DNA of 64,000 nucleotides, from NCBI GenBank assembly GCA_047627515.1, contig JBLHTU010000003.1, forward strand, positions 14,529 through 78,528. The letters run 5' to 3'. The position numbers and the translations under genes were made by a program. This DNA comes from JAYPLE01 sp047627515. Lineage in GTDB: Bacteria; Bacteroidota; Bacteroidia; Cytophagales; Cyclobacteriaceae. The notes under the pieces are model-generated. The model had not been told where the DNA came from. It worked only from the letters and a program-made list of their open reading frames with translations, and searched no databases. Every line of letters starts with the position of its first letter. Position 1 is the stretch's first letter. Of the stretch, positions 18,189 to 26,668 are shown in pieces.

Positions 18189-18692
18189 ATGAAATATAAA
18201 ATACTAATCGCCGCCATAGCTGTCTTGATGATCTTCAACATGGTCTTCATAGGCATACTACTAAAAGGAAGACAAGCGAGATTGCACCTAAATGAAGAAA
18301 TCCCAGCTCGTCACCAAATTGATAGACAGTTATCATTTATGAGCCAAGAGCTCGAACTTTCTGACAAGCAGAAAGCTATACTTTCTGAGGCTTTTTTGGT
18401 GCATTCTGCAAAAGAGCAAGAGTTAAGAGATGACGAAGTCAGACTACGGAAAACGCTGCATCAAGCATTGATCAACGAAGATTCTGTTACTACTCAATAT
18501 GCTCGATTAGCAACTGTGCAAACGCATGAAAAGCGGATCGACAGTTACATTAAGTTTAATAAGTCTGTCATATCAATATGTGACCGGCAACAAAGGAGAA
18601 AACTAGGTAAATTGATCAATAGTAGACGGCCCGGCGAAGGGCCACATTTAAATACCTCACATGGGCCAAAACGTAAGCCAAATAAGCATTAA
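18189..18692 (+). CDS. Membrane-anchored Spy/CnrX-like heavy-metal-resistance protein
   Basis: A 167-residue protein with an N-terminal membrane anchor (LIAAIAVLMIFNMVFIGILL) and a helical periplasmic domain with Spy-like spacing (LSFMSQELELSDKQKAILSE, then LHQALINEDSVTTQYARL). It ends in a basic His/Pro/Lys-rich tail (HGPKRKPNKH). This resembles CnrX/ZraP-type sensors of the heavy-metal-resistance group. With the upstream sigma and one-helix gene it forms a sensor - anti-sigma - sigma arrangement. It converges with a dead ABC permease gene, sharing 4 bp. Confidence 0.72.
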   Translation: MKYKILIAAIAVLMIFNMVFIGILLKGRQARLHLNEEIPARHQIDRQLSFMSQELELSDKQKAILSEAFLVHSAKEQELRDDEVRLRKTLHQALINEDSVTTQYARLATVQTHEKRIDSYIKFNKSVISICDRQQRRKLGKLINSRRPGEGPHLNTSHGPKRKPNKH

Positions 18693-19251
18693 TCCTGTTT
18701 TAAATAACGTGTGGGATTCGTATTAGCAGTTTTAATAGTTTGTACGATCACCAGAAGAATAGTAATACTTGCCAAAAGCGCTGTCGGCATCACATAGTAA
18801 TACCAATCAACAGGCACAGCATTTGCGGAATTACTTAGCCATTGCTCCGTATAGTATACCCAAATAGGTACTGCAAATATTAACCCAAGGGCTACAAGCA
18901 CTATGAAATCCTTCATGAAGGAAGCCACCAAGTTAGAACTATTAGCACCTAATACTTTTCTAATAGCCGCCTCTTTACTTGTCCGTTCCAGCGTCTAGGT
19001 AGCCAAGCCTATCAAACCTAGTCCCGCAACAAATAAAGCCAATGCTGAAAAATTGTGTACATACCTGCAAATTGAGCATCATTTTCATACAAGCGATTGA
19101 ATGAATCACTTAGGAAAATGCCATCAAAAGGGTACCCATCACTAAACTCTTCAAAAACAGCACCCATTTGATCTACCGTTTCTTCGTTGTTACTGTTCAT
19201 ACTTACCAGCAGGATGGACAAAAAATAATTTAAGCTAGCTATAGATGCCAA
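18689..19251 (-). pseudogene. Remnant of MacB/FtsX-type ABC transporter permease
   Basis: Minus-strand remains of the C-terminal part of a large Bacteroidota ABC permease. The upstream piece (DGYPFDGIFLSDSFNRLY, ENDAQFAGMYTIF) matches the end of the periplasmic domain. It then shifts frame into ALALFVAGLGLIGLAT, hits an in-frame TAG near 19000, and continues as TLERTSKEAAIRKVLGA and the last two membrane helices, ending NPTRYLKQD. A short deletion between AGMYTIF and ALALF is also likely, because the usual linker is missing. At least one frameshift and one stop make it non-functional. The 5' end is truncated where menC ends (overlap 13 bp). Confidence 0.85.
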
Positions 19252-20273
19252 ATCCTTCCTTGCTTGATCGTGGTCGTAGCAGGTAAATTATTAGTGAAGA
19301 GCCCCCCTGTACCAAGACCCTGATGTGACGTAGGGTTGTACTCTGCTGCAAACTGAGCAATGGCATCTAAGCCCAAATTTGATTCTAGCGCAGAGGTTAT
19401 CCACCAACCAATATTTCTCTCCTCTGCCATACGAATCCACGTAGCTGTCTCCATAAAGCCTCCAAGCAGGGAAGGTTTCAGAATAATATAAGGAGGCATT
19501 ATCTCATCAAGTAAAGTAGCCTTTTGCTGATCATCAGCAATCCCGATTAGTTCTTCATCCAATGCAACAGGAACAGGTGATTTCTGACAAACCAAAGAAA
19601 GGGCCTGCCTTTGACGAGGCATGATGGGTTGCTCAATACTATGCAAATCAAAAACTGCTAGTTGTTCCAATCGCCTAAAAACGGTGGATGTTGAAAATGC
19701 GCCATTGGCATCGACACGTAGAATCCCATCAAAGCGACCTCTCACGTAAGCTAAGATTTTAAGTTCCTCTTCGAAATCAAGTGCTCCAATCTTCATTTTG
19801 ATGCATTCGTATTTCTGTTCTAGCTTCTCCTCAATTTGTTTTTTCATCTCGCTTACTTCTCCCATCCAGATCAGTCCGTTGATTGGCATTCCTATTTCTC
19901 CTCTAGCAAATGGGTTTGAAAACCACTTTTGTTTTCCTCCATTAAGCGCATCTAACATGGCCATTTCTAATCCAAACCGAATACTAGGAAAAGATTCGGC
20001 CATCTCCTTTGCCAATTCAAAAATTGATGTTTCTTTTTGCGGCAAGTCAATCTGCTTTAAACGATCGCATAGTTTGGCCAAAAAATCTGGTATTTCTTCG
20101 ATGGATTCATCGCTTAAACCCGGTAGAGGGGCTACTTCCCCTTTTCCACAAAATGGAGAGGTGTCGTGTGCCTGAATAGACAAGTACCAGCCAAACCGCT
20201 GATGCATAACCCCGCGAGAGGTACCTGCGGCAAAACTAAAGTCCAGTTGAAAGGATTGATAAGTGAGTAACAT
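19239..20273 (-). CDS. menC: o-Succinylbenzoate synthase (enolase superfamily)
   Basis: Dehydrates SHCHC to o-succinylbenzoate in menaquinone synthesis. It is a 344-residue enolase-superfamily protein with a full catalytic set: Lys159 and Lys161 (KMK), metal ligands Asp188 (VDAN), Glu214 (IEQP) and Asp239 (LDEE), and Lys266 (ILKPSLLGG). The PSLLGG loop favours MenC over dipeptide epimerases. It is divergent from queA with 18 bp between the start codons. No other men genes are in the window. The 3' end abuts the ABC permease remnant. Confidence 0.88.
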   Translation of the reverse strand: MLLTYQSFQLDFSFAAGTSRGVMHQRFGWYLSIQAHDTSPFCGKGEVAPLPGLSDESIEEIPDFLAKLCDRLKQIDLPQKETSIFELAKEMAESFPSIRFGLEMAMLDALNGGKQKWFSNPFARGEIGMPINGLIWMGEVSEMKKQIEEKLEQKYECIKMKIGALDFEEELKILAYVRGRFDGILRVDANGAFSTSTVFRRLEQLAVFDLHSIEQPIMPRQRQALSLVCQKSPVPVALDEELIGIADDQQKATLLDEIMPPYIILKPSLLGGFMETATWIRMAEERNIGWWITSALESNLGLDAIAQFAAEYNPTSHQGLGTGGLFTNNLPATTTIKQGRIWHL

Positions 20274-20291
20274 AATTGGAATAGCTTAGGC

Positions 20292-21497
20292 ATGAACAAA
20301 TTGAATATCGAAGATATACACCCAAGTCAATTTCACTACGACTTACCAAAAGAAATGATTGCGGATGAGCCACTCTCCGATCGATCAGCTTCTCGCCTGC
20401 TGCATTATCATCGAGGGGATATCGAACACACAACATTCAAGGATATTACACAATTGCTGCCAGTTGATGCTCATTTAATCTTTAATGATACAAGGGTCAT
20501 ACCTGCCCGGTTAGTCGCCCAAAAGTCATCAGGTGCTCGTATCGAAATTTTTTTACTGGAGCCAATTTCACCATCCAGTGTGATGGAAGAGGCTATGCTG
20601 ACGAAAGAACATGCGGTATGGTCCTGCATGATTGGAAATGCGAAAAAGTGGAAATTACAGACTTCCTTAACTATTTATATATCACAGGATAAGTCTTTAT
20701 TACTGAAAAGAGTAGGCGATGCAGAGGTCTCATTCACTTGGAGCAGCGACGAACCGTTTTCGAGTATGATAGAGGCTGCAGGAAATGTACCCCTACCTCC
20801 ATATATCAATCGCCAGCCAACGGACCTTGACATCCCACGGTATCAAACCGTCTATTCTCAGGTAAAAGGAGCCGTAGCCGCTCCAACCGCCGGACTACAC
20901 TTTACAGACGAGATCATGCGTACGCTTCATAAACAACATCAAATAGATTATCTGACTTTGCATGTAAGCGCTGGCACATTCCAACCGATCAAAACAAGTG
21001 CCTCCAACCACCCAATGCATCGAGAAGAAGTACTGATTGCAAAAACGCTGATTGAGAACTTACTCAAAGATAAGCCTGTCATTGCTATTGGAACCACTAG
21101 CATGCGCACCTTAGAATCTCTTTATTGGTATGGTGTTAAACTCATCCAAGGGCAGGATGTTTTTGAGATAGAAAAAATGTATCCCTACCAGCATGAGGAA
21201 CACATTGACAAGCAAACTGCACTATCAGCGGTCCTTACTTACATGGAGAAGAACAGCCTTAATCAGATTAGGGGTTACACGGAGATTTTCATATTCCCAG
21301 GCTACGAATTCAAAATATGCCAAGGCTTGATCACCAATTTCCACCTTCCCGGAACTACCCTAATGATGCTGGTGGCAGCCTTTATCGGTGCAGATTGGGA
21401 ATCCGTTTACAGTCAAGCTTTATCACAGAATTATAGATTCTTAAGCTACGGAGACTCTTCTCTCCTGATTCCAAAAAATAGTACATTAGCCTCGTGA
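20292..21497 (+). CDS. queA: S-adenosylmethionine:tRNA ribosyltransferase-isomerase
   Basis: Transfers and isomerises the ribose of SAM onto preQ1 at the wobble base of GUN-anticodon tRNAs in queuosine synthesis. A 401-residue protein with QueA landmarks: FHYDLPKEMIADEPL at the N-terminus, HLIFNDTRVIPARL, GAVAAPTAGLHFT in the middle, TTSMRTLES, and FHLPGTTLMMLVAAFIG near the end. It is somewhat longer than E. coli QueA (356), with extra sequence in the middle. The stop overlaps the mscS-like start by 4 bp. Confidence 0.94.
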   Translation: MNKLNIEDIHPSQFHYDLPKEMIADEPLSDRSASRLLHYHRGDIEHTTFKDITQLLPVDAHLIFNDTRVIPARLVAQKSSGARIEIFLLEPISPSSVMEEAMLTKEHAVWSCMIGNAKKWKLQTSLTIYISQDKSLLLKRVGDAEVSFTWSSDEPFSSMIEAAGNVPLPPYINRQPTDLDIPRYQTVYSQVKGAVAAPTAGLHFTDEIMRTLHKQHQIDYLTLHVSAGTFQPIKTSASNHPMHREEVLIAKTLIENLLKDKPVIAIGTTSMRTLESLYWYGVKLIQGQDVFEIEKMYPYQHEEHIDKQTALSAVLTYMEKNSLNQIRGYTEIFIFPGYEFKICQGLITNFHLPGTTLMMLVAAFIGADWESVYSQALSQNYRFLSYGDSSLLIPKNSTLAS

Positions 21498-22399
21498 ATG
21501 AAATAGGGTCAAATATCTGGGATTCCATCAAAGCATTTTGGGTAAGTGCGTGGGATATTATTAACACTCCCATATTCTCTTTATCAGGAAATGACTTAAG
21601 CGCAGGCACGATACTTTATATCATCGTAGCATTTTTCGTATTGAGCTTTATCTCAAAAAGAATCAGAAAAGTACTTACGGAAGTTATCTTAAGACGTGCA
21701 GGTCTGGAAGCAGCTGCGACAGCGACCATTGGCACTGTCACACGTTTTTTCATACTGGTGATCGGTAGTATCGTGATCATTCAGAGCTCAGGCATAGATC
21801 TGAGCGCTTTGACATTACTAGCGGGTGCCCTTGGTGTAGGTATTGGATTTGGTTTGCAAAACATTACCGACAATTTCATATCTGGCATTATTATTCTATT
21901 TGAAAAACCCATCAAGGTGGGTGACCGGATTGAGGTAGGCGGAATCGAAGGAGATGTTACCTCCATTTCATTTAGAGCTACTTCTATCCTCACCAACGAC
22001 AATATTTCGATCATCGTCCCAAACTCCGAGTTCATTTCTAGTAGAGTAATCAACTGGAGTCACAATGACCGAAATATCAGATTTCGAATGCCTATAGGAG
22101 TCAGCTATAATGAAGATCCCGTCCAGATTAAAAAAATCTTACTCGACGTGGCAGACAAAAATCCACATATCCTGAAGAGGCCAGCTCCAATAGTGCTATT
22201 TGATGGTTTTGGTGATAGCTCTTTAGACTTTGTCTTAGCAGTTTGGACTTCTACACACACAGACAAACCTAGAGTGCTCAAGAGCGAACTATACTTTGAT
22301 ATATTCGATCAGTTCAAAAAGCATAATATCGAGATACCATTTCCCCAGAGGGATCTGCATATCAGATCTGGTCAGATCGCTTCTAACAAGCAGGCATAA
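21494..22399 (+). CDS. MscS-family mechanosensitive channel
   Basis: A 301-residue small-conductance mechanosensitive channel. Three membrane helices occupy the first ~130 residues; the pore helix is seen in LTLLAGALGVGIGFGLQNIT, rich in Gly and Ala as in MscS TM3. The beta domain follows (FEKPIKVGDRIEVGGIEGDV, then VPNSEFISSRVINW), then the alpha/beta C-terminal domain. It probably releases osmolytes under hypo-osmotic shock. Translationally coupled to queA by a 4-bp overlap, though the functions are unrelated. Confidence 0.92.
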   Translation: MNEIGSNIWDSIKAFWVSAWDIINTPIFSLSGNDLSAGTILYIIVAFFVLSFISKRIRKVLTEVILRRAGLEAAATATIGTVTRFFILVIGSIVIIQSSGIDLSALTLLAGALGVGIGFGLQNITDNFISGIIILFEKPIKVGDRIEVGGIEGDVTSISFRATSILTNDNISIIVPNSEFISSRVINWSHNDRNIRFRMPIGVSYNEDPVQIKKILLDVADKNPHILKRPAPIVLFDGFGDSSLDFVLAVWTSTHTDKPRVLKSELYFDIFDQFKKHNIEIPFPQRDLHIRSGQIASNKQA

Positions 22400-22420
22400 A
22401 AAAGCCGGTATAATTCGGCT
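22397..22420 (-). terminator. Rho-independent terminator for DUF3078 gene
   Basis: On the minus strand the stem AGCCG / CGGCT with an 8-nt loop is followed by a run of six T. It lies 21 bp beyond the stop of the minus-strand DUF3078 gene and touches the end of the convergent mscS-like gene. Confidence 0.65.
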
Positions 22421-22440
22421 CTCGTTAAAACTAGTTCCTT

Positions 22441-23379
22441 CTATTTAAGATCCCCAAACTTGAAGGATAGACCCACGCCAAAAACACTTTTGAACTGCGT
22501 GCGAGGTCTTGAACCTATTGACTCTCCTGCTAAATTTATCCCACTAGCGATTTTGATATCATCATCATAGATCAATTGTGTTTGCCAGTTAACAGTCAAA
22601 AATGAGTTCACTTTCATGGCTACGATATTTTGCCAGTTAACATCGACGTTTCCGAAATTATCCAGATAATTAGAGAATAATTCAAGCTTCGATCCAATGC
22701 TTACATTCTTCACAACATTGTCAAGTTGTAATTTTACTTTCAGAAAAGACCCTAGTTCAGCCCTAGATGTTTTCCCTTCGTCAACACCAAATGCTCCCTC
22801 ATTAGCGAGTTCTTGATCGGCTACAAAAGTAAATTTCCCGGTTACTGGAGCATACGTTACTGATAGAACCGGACTAGGTCTCCAGTCTAGACCAGTTGCT
22901 ACTAACAAATATCCAGGAGACATAAAGTCTGATATGACATTGCCCTCTGCATCAATACCTTGATAAAATTGAGTTCTAAAATCCAGTAATGAGGACCAGT
23001 AAAGCTTTTCACCTCTGAGTTTATACCCTATTTGAGTAGTAGCAATGATGATATCATCAGTTTTCTGAGGCGCTGCATCTAGTCCTTGTTTTACCACTCC
23101 ATACCCCATTTCAAGATTGTTAGTCCATGACACCTTCGCTTTTGTATAGTTAGCAAAGACATTGAAATAGCCGTTCATTGAAATGTTATTGTTTCCCCCT
23201 GAAGCCCAATTAGTTAAGTTTACTTGTGAAAACGTTAGTGTTGTTACACCTCCTTTTAACCAGTAGGTAGTATCTACCTCTTGTGCTTGTATAATTGATA
23301 TATTGATAGCAAAAATCCCTAAAATTGCGAGTAGTACGGTTTTGTTCCTCATTGTCAAATTATTGTTTCCACAAATCAA
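22441..23379 (-). CDS. DUF3078 outer-membrane protein
   Basis: A 312-residue exported protein; leader LLAILGIFAINISIIQAQ. The DUF3078 signature is clear at the mature start (WLKGGVTTLTFSQVNLTNWA, then GGNNNISMNGYFNVF). Alternating short beta strands with aromatic ends through to the C-terminal ...FGVGLSFKFGDLK suggest an outer-membrane beta barrel. Function unknown. The longest start is used; an ATG nine codons in (MRNKTV) is equally or more likely and leaves the same leader. Divergent from the DUF3298 lipoprotein gene with a 15-bp gap. Confidence 0.85.
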   Translation of the reverse strand: MICGNNNLTMRNKTVLLAILGIFAINISIIQAQEVDTTYWLKGGVTTLTFSQVNLTNWASGGNNNISMNGYFNVFANYTKAKVSWTNNLEMGYGVVKQGLDAAPQKTDDIIIATTQIGYKLRGEKLYWSSLLDFRTQFYQGIDAEGNVISDFMSPGYLLVATGLDWRPSPVLSVTYAPVTGKFTFVADQELANEGAFGVDEGKTSRAELGSFLKVKLQLDNVVKNVSIGSKLELFSNYLDNFGNVDVNWQNIVAMKVNSFLTVNWQTQLIYDDDIKIASGINLAGESIGSRPRTQFKSVFGVGLSFKFGDLK

Positions 23380-23394
23380 ATTAAAAAAAACCTA

Positions 23395-24177
23395 TTGAAT
23401 ATGACCATTTTCAGATATTTAAGGATTGTACCCATGCTATTGATCGTATTGTTAGCAGCTAATGGCTGCGATATCCTTATTGAGCAAAAGGCAGACGCTG
23501 GCAATCAGGCATCGATTGATTTAAAGCAAGTCTATGAGGAATATGAAGAGGACGATTGCATTGACAATTGTGCTACTATAAAGCTCAAAAAAATATCAAT
23601 CAGTAGTAGTACCCGGATCAATTCAGAAATTGATCAAATCTTATCTATGAAGCTGAATGAGTATGTTCGCAATAGAAATAAGAAAGAAATCAGACCGATA
23701 ACTGAGGAATTCTTCAAAGATTTCAAAGCGTTTAAAGAAGCCTTTCCTGAAAGCACCACCCCTTGGGAAATTTCTATCACAATGGACGCTTCAGTATTGC
23801 CATCGACAGGTATAGTCAGTATTTCAACCATTACATATGCCTATACAGGTGGCGCGCACCCTGAAGAGTATCGAACCTTTGATAACTTTTCCTTTGAAGG
23901 AAAACGATTAGCTATCAAACAGATCATCAAAGATGAAAGAGGCTTTTTATCCCTAGCCGAAGAAGCTTTTCGAAAGGCGAAAGGAATAGCCAGCGGAAGT
24001 ACTTTGAGCGCTGCAGGTTTCGAGTTTGAAAAAGATGAATTTACCCTACCCGAGCAGATTGGATTCAATGACAATTCAGTATTAATCCATTTTAACCCGT
24101 ATGAGATCAATAGCTACGCAGACGGCGCTACGACCCTATCTATTCCGATGAGTCAGGTTAGTAGCATGATGCAGTAA
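23395..24177 (+). CDS. DUF3298/DUF4163 lipoprotein (RsiV/PdaC-like)
   Basis: A 260-residue protein with a lipoprotein leader ending in AANGC. The C-terminal ~100 residues match DUF3298 (VSISTITYAYTGGAHPEEY, NPYEINSYADGATTLSIP), preceded by a DUF4163-like region. The same domain pair occurs in the lysozyme-binding anti-sigma RsiV and in the deacetylase PdaC, where it is extracellular. No sigma or enzyme domain is attached here, so it may be a stand-alone binding protein. It converges with the acyl-CoA ligase gene, one base apart. Confidence 0.8.
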   Translation: MNMTIFRYLRIVPMLLIVLLAANGCDILIEQKADAGNQASIDLKQVYEEYEEDDCIDNCATIKLKKISISSSTRINSEIDQILSMKLNEYVRNRNKKEIRPITEEFFKDFKAFKEAFPESTTPWEISITMDASVLPSTGIVSISTITYAYTGGAHPEEYRTFDNFSFEGKRLAIKQIIKDERGFLSLAEEAFRKAKGIASGSTLSAAGFEFEKDEFTLPEQIGFNDNSVLIHFNPYEINSYADGATTLSIPMSQVSSMMQ

Positions 24178-24178
24178 C

Positions 24179-25867
24179 TCAAGCATAGGTATTAGTGGAA
24201 GCATCTGCCTCTTTAATGAGTCGCCTCATGATTTTACCTACATTGGACTTAGGAAGCTCATCGGTGAATGTGATGTATTTTGGACACTTGTACGCGGTCA
24301 TTTTTTCCTTAGCATAGGCTTTGATTACCTCTTCCGTCAATGACTCGTCTGACTTTACAATATATACCTTGACGGCCTCTGTCGACTTTTTATCTGGTAC
24401 GCCAATTGCTCCGACTTCCAGTACGCCTGGGTGAGAAGCAATTACATTTTCTATCTCATTGGGGTAAACATTGAAACCAGACACTAGTATCATTTCTTTC
24501 TTACGGTCTACGATCTTGAAAAAACCTTGCTCGTCCATAGTAGCAATATCTCCGGTCTTAAACCATTCTCCTAACATACACTCGGCCGTTTCTTCTGGCC
24601 GGTTGTAGTACCCTTGCATTACCTGTGGCCCTTTGGCGCAAAGTTCTCCCTTTTCACCTAGTTCCACTTCATTTCCATCGTCATCCACTAGCTTGAGCAA
24701 AGTGCTAGGAATAGGCAATCCGATGCTCCCAATACGACCTGACCCGTCTAATGGATTTGCAGTCAGAACAGGAGAAGTCTCCGTCAATCCATAGCCTTCG
24801 GCTAAATACTTGCCTGTAACTTTTTGCCACTGATTGGCGGTAGATTCTAACACAGCCATTCCCCCTCCGAAAGCAAATTTCAATCGGGAAAAGTCCAATT
24901 TGGCAAAATCAGGCTGATTAAGTAACCCATTAAATAAGGTATTGACACCCGTGATTACACTAAATTTATGTTTACCCATTTCTTTTATGAAAGCTGGCAT
25001 ATCCCTAGGGTTGGTGATAAGAACATTACGAGCCCCTATCTCAGTAGATACTAACACATTGCACACCAATGCAAATACATGATAAATAGGAAGTGCCGTG
25101 ATAATGATCTCTTTTCCATTTTCAAGGCCTCCGAATTTCATCCATGCATTAACCTGCATGAGATTAGCTACCAGATTACCATGGCTTAGCATGGCACCTT
25201 TTGAAACGCCTGTGGTTCCACCAGTATATTGTAAGAAGGCTAGATCTTGTTGCGTCAGTTTAGGTGGTGAAAAAGTTTGCTTGGCTCCATTAGCTAGTAC
25301 GATTTTGAAATTTACAGCACCTGGTAGGTTATAAGCAGGCACCATCTTTTTAACATTTTTCACCACAAAATTCACAACTCCACCCTTCAAACCTCCTAGC
25401 ATATCTCCAATCTCAGTAACAATGACATGCTCTATCTGCGTATTAGAGATGATTTTCTCAAGATTATTAGCAAAATTAGCGAGTATCACAATTGCCTTAG
25501 CTTCAGAGTCCTTAAACTGATGTTCCATCTCTGATGGCGTATACAAGGGATTGGTATTAACTACCACTAATCCCGCTCTCAGTGCTCCAAACATTGCGAT
25601 TGGATATTGCAAAAGGTTAGGCATTTGAATAGCGATCTTATCGCCAGGTTTCAGATGTAGCTTATTCAACAAGTATGCTCCAAATGCTTTCGAATGGTTA
25701 TCCATATCCTTGAAAGACAAGGTCTTACCCATATTTTCAAATGCCGGTAGGTCGGCATAATCAACAAACGCTTCAGACATCAGTTCTGCCAGGCTATCAT
25801 ATTTTCCTGTTTCGACTTCGGCAGGTACATCTTTAGGATAGGTTTTTAACCAAGGAGTTTGGGTCAT
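24179..25867 (-). CDS. fadD: Long-chain fatty acid-CoA ligase
   Basis: Activates fatty acids to acyl-CoA through an acyl-AMP intermediate. A 562-residue ANL-superfamily enzyme: P-loop YTGGTTGVSKGAM near residue 215, YGLTETSP (A5), GEWFKTGD (A7), IVDRKKEMILVSGFNVYP (A8 and the fatty-acid ligase FACS signature) and the C-terminal catalytic Lys in PKSNVGKIMRR. The N-terminus (TYPKDVPAEV) is FadD-like. Single minus-strand gene preceded by a long gene-poor region. Confidence 0.92.
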   Translation of the reverse strand: MTQTPWLKTYPKDVPAEVETGKYDSLAELMSEAFVDYADLPAFENMGKTLSFKDMDNHSKAFGAYLLNKLHLKPGDKIAIQMPNLLQYPIAMFGALRAGLVVVNTNPLYTPSEMEHQFKDSEAKAIVILANFANNLEKIISNTQIEHVIVTEIGDMLGGLKGGVVNFVVKNVKKMVPAYNLPGAVNFKIVLANGAKQTFSPPKLTQQDLAFLQYTGGTTGVSKGAMLSHGNLVANLMQVNAWMKFGGLENGKEIIITALPIYHVFALVCNVLVSTEIGARNVLITNPRDMPAFIKEMGKHKFSVITGVNTLFNGLLNQPDFAKLDFSRLKFAFGGGMAVLESTANQWQKVTGKYLAEGYGLTETSPVLTANPLDGSGRIGSIGLPIPSTLLKLVDDDGNEVELGEKGELCAKGPQVMQGYYNRPEETAECMLGEWFKTGDIATMDEQGFFKIVDRKKEMILVSGFNVYPNEIENVIASHPGVLEVGAIGVPDKKSTEAVKVYIVKSDESLTEEVIKAYAKEKMTAYKCPKYITFTDELPKSNVGKIMRRLIKEADASTNTYA

Positions 25868-26385
25868 GAGTAATAGGGTTTATACTGCTCGTAGTCTAAG
25901 ATATTAAACAGGGTCGATTTTAAAACAAAAAAGAAGTAAAAAGGAAGTTTGGCTTCTAGTACAGTAAAATGTGGTGACTGGTGAATTTATGATTTGGTTG
26001 AGCGTCTGTGCCCTCAAGGTATCCAAAGTGAGCCCGCAAATAAGTATCAACGGAATTGAGAAAACTCCACCTAGTTTGCTCTCTGATTGAAGCATTGCTA
26101 CTAACAATGTGAAAATAGTATCTCTAGTAATCAGAATAGTCTATCTATCATAAACACTATTTCACAAAATCAATATTGATGAAGCTAAAAAGGATGGCTC
26201 CTCGGCTAGGCGCCCCCTGGGAAGGACTGGTCGTCCACACCTGCGCGGTTCGACCTCATTCAAATAAAAACAGTGCCCCAAAAATGATGGCTGTAAGGGA
26301 AGGATTTGATTGGAGTGGCAGCACACACTCCACAGCGTAGCACATTAAATCCTCATCAAAACTTAAAAGAAACCCTTTAGGGCAT
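25868..26385. other. Gene-poor region with no supported coding sequence
   Basis: About 520 bp between fadD and the tRNA-like gene. A 67-codon minus-strand frame at 25904-26107 has no family resemblance and looks spurious. The right part, 26160-26385, is locally GC-rich (GGCGCCCCCTGGGAAGG) and contains a degraded copy of the tRNA-like 3' region (see the repeat at 26252). No protein gene is seen; the region may hold remains of an earlier tRNA-like copy. Confidence 0.5.
26252..26306. repeat. Decayed direct copy of tRNA-like 3' region
   Basis: This 55-bp segment matches 26413-26467 at 44 of 55 positions in my ungapped hand alignment. It starts with GACCTCATTCAAATAAA in both copies and runs through ATGGCTGTA into the T-arm. 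The second copy is the CCA end, acceptor strand and T-arm of the tRNA-like gene plus its downstream flank. In this first copy similarity is lost just past the T-loop, so it looks like a dead duplicate of the same unit. Confidence 0.65.
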
Positions 26386-26416
26386 AAAAAAAGGTCTTCG
26401 CACCCCTACGAAGACC
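26386..26416 (-). terminator. Rho-independent terminator for tRNA-like transcript
   Basis: On the minus strand the stem CGAAGACC pairs with GGTCTTCG (8 bp, 8-nt loop), read as GGTCTTCG...CGAAGACC followed by seven T. It lies about 33 bp past the CCA end of the tRNA-like gene, supporting transcription of that gene on the minus strand. Confidence 0.75.
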
Positions 26417-26448
26417 TCATTCAAATAAACAACATTAACCCAAAATAA

Positions 26449-26590
26449 TGGCTGTAGGAGAAGGATTCGAACCTCCACGGAGCGGTTAGCCTCAGAGAAT
26501 TGCAAACCTAGGTTTGCAATTCTCTGAGCTTTATCCCTTACCCCCACCCCCGAGACAGGAGGGCATGTCTGCCAATTTCATCACCCTACA
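26449..26590 (-). tRNA. tRNA-like gene: Leu-type body, GUC anticodon, about 70-nt variable region
   Basis: A full cloverleaf can be drawn by hand. Acceptor TGTAGGG (26590-26584) pairs with TCCTACA (26459-26453); G73 is at 26452 and an encoded CCA at 26451-26449. The D-arm (26581-26565) is Leu-like with GG. The anticodon stem CCCTC/GGGGG carries loop CTGTCTC, giving anticodon GUC with unusual U37. The T-arm is GGAGG-TTCGAAT-CCTTC. Between anticodon and T stems (26546-26477) lie about 70 nt instead of the 10-24 of type II tRNAs, including a perfect 38-bp palindrome. GUC, C38 and G73 are Asp-type features on a Leu-type body. It may be a functional odd tRNA, a tRNA-derived RNA or a decaying gene. 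Confidence 0.65.
26491..26528. repeat. Perfect 38-bp palindrome in tRNA-like variable region
   Basis: Two 19-bp arms, CTCAGAGAATTGCAAACCT and its exact reverse complement, abut with no spacer. In RNA this would form a very long hairpin extending the variable arm; in DNA it could be a cruciform or a dimer binding site. No other copy was noticed in the window. Confidence 0.9.
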
Positions 26591-26668
26591 GTGTAGATCG
26601 AAACGACTTTTTCGTTTCATTGATAATTCAAAAGTAACATTTTGTTCTTTTTATTAAAAATATTGTAA

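Noticed and set aside
25904..26107. 67-codon minus-strand frame between fadD and the tRNA-like gene
   Set aside because: No leader, no recognisable domain; composition looks like translated non-coding DNA.
26491..26528. Palindrome as an ordinary transcription terminator
   Set aside because: It has no T run on either side and lies inside the tRNA-like gene, upstream of a much better terminator.
26449..26590. tmRNA or selenocysteine tRNA
   Set aside because: There is no tag reading frame or tmRNA 5' domain; the anticodon is GUC rather than UCA and the acceptor/T stems are 7+5 bp.
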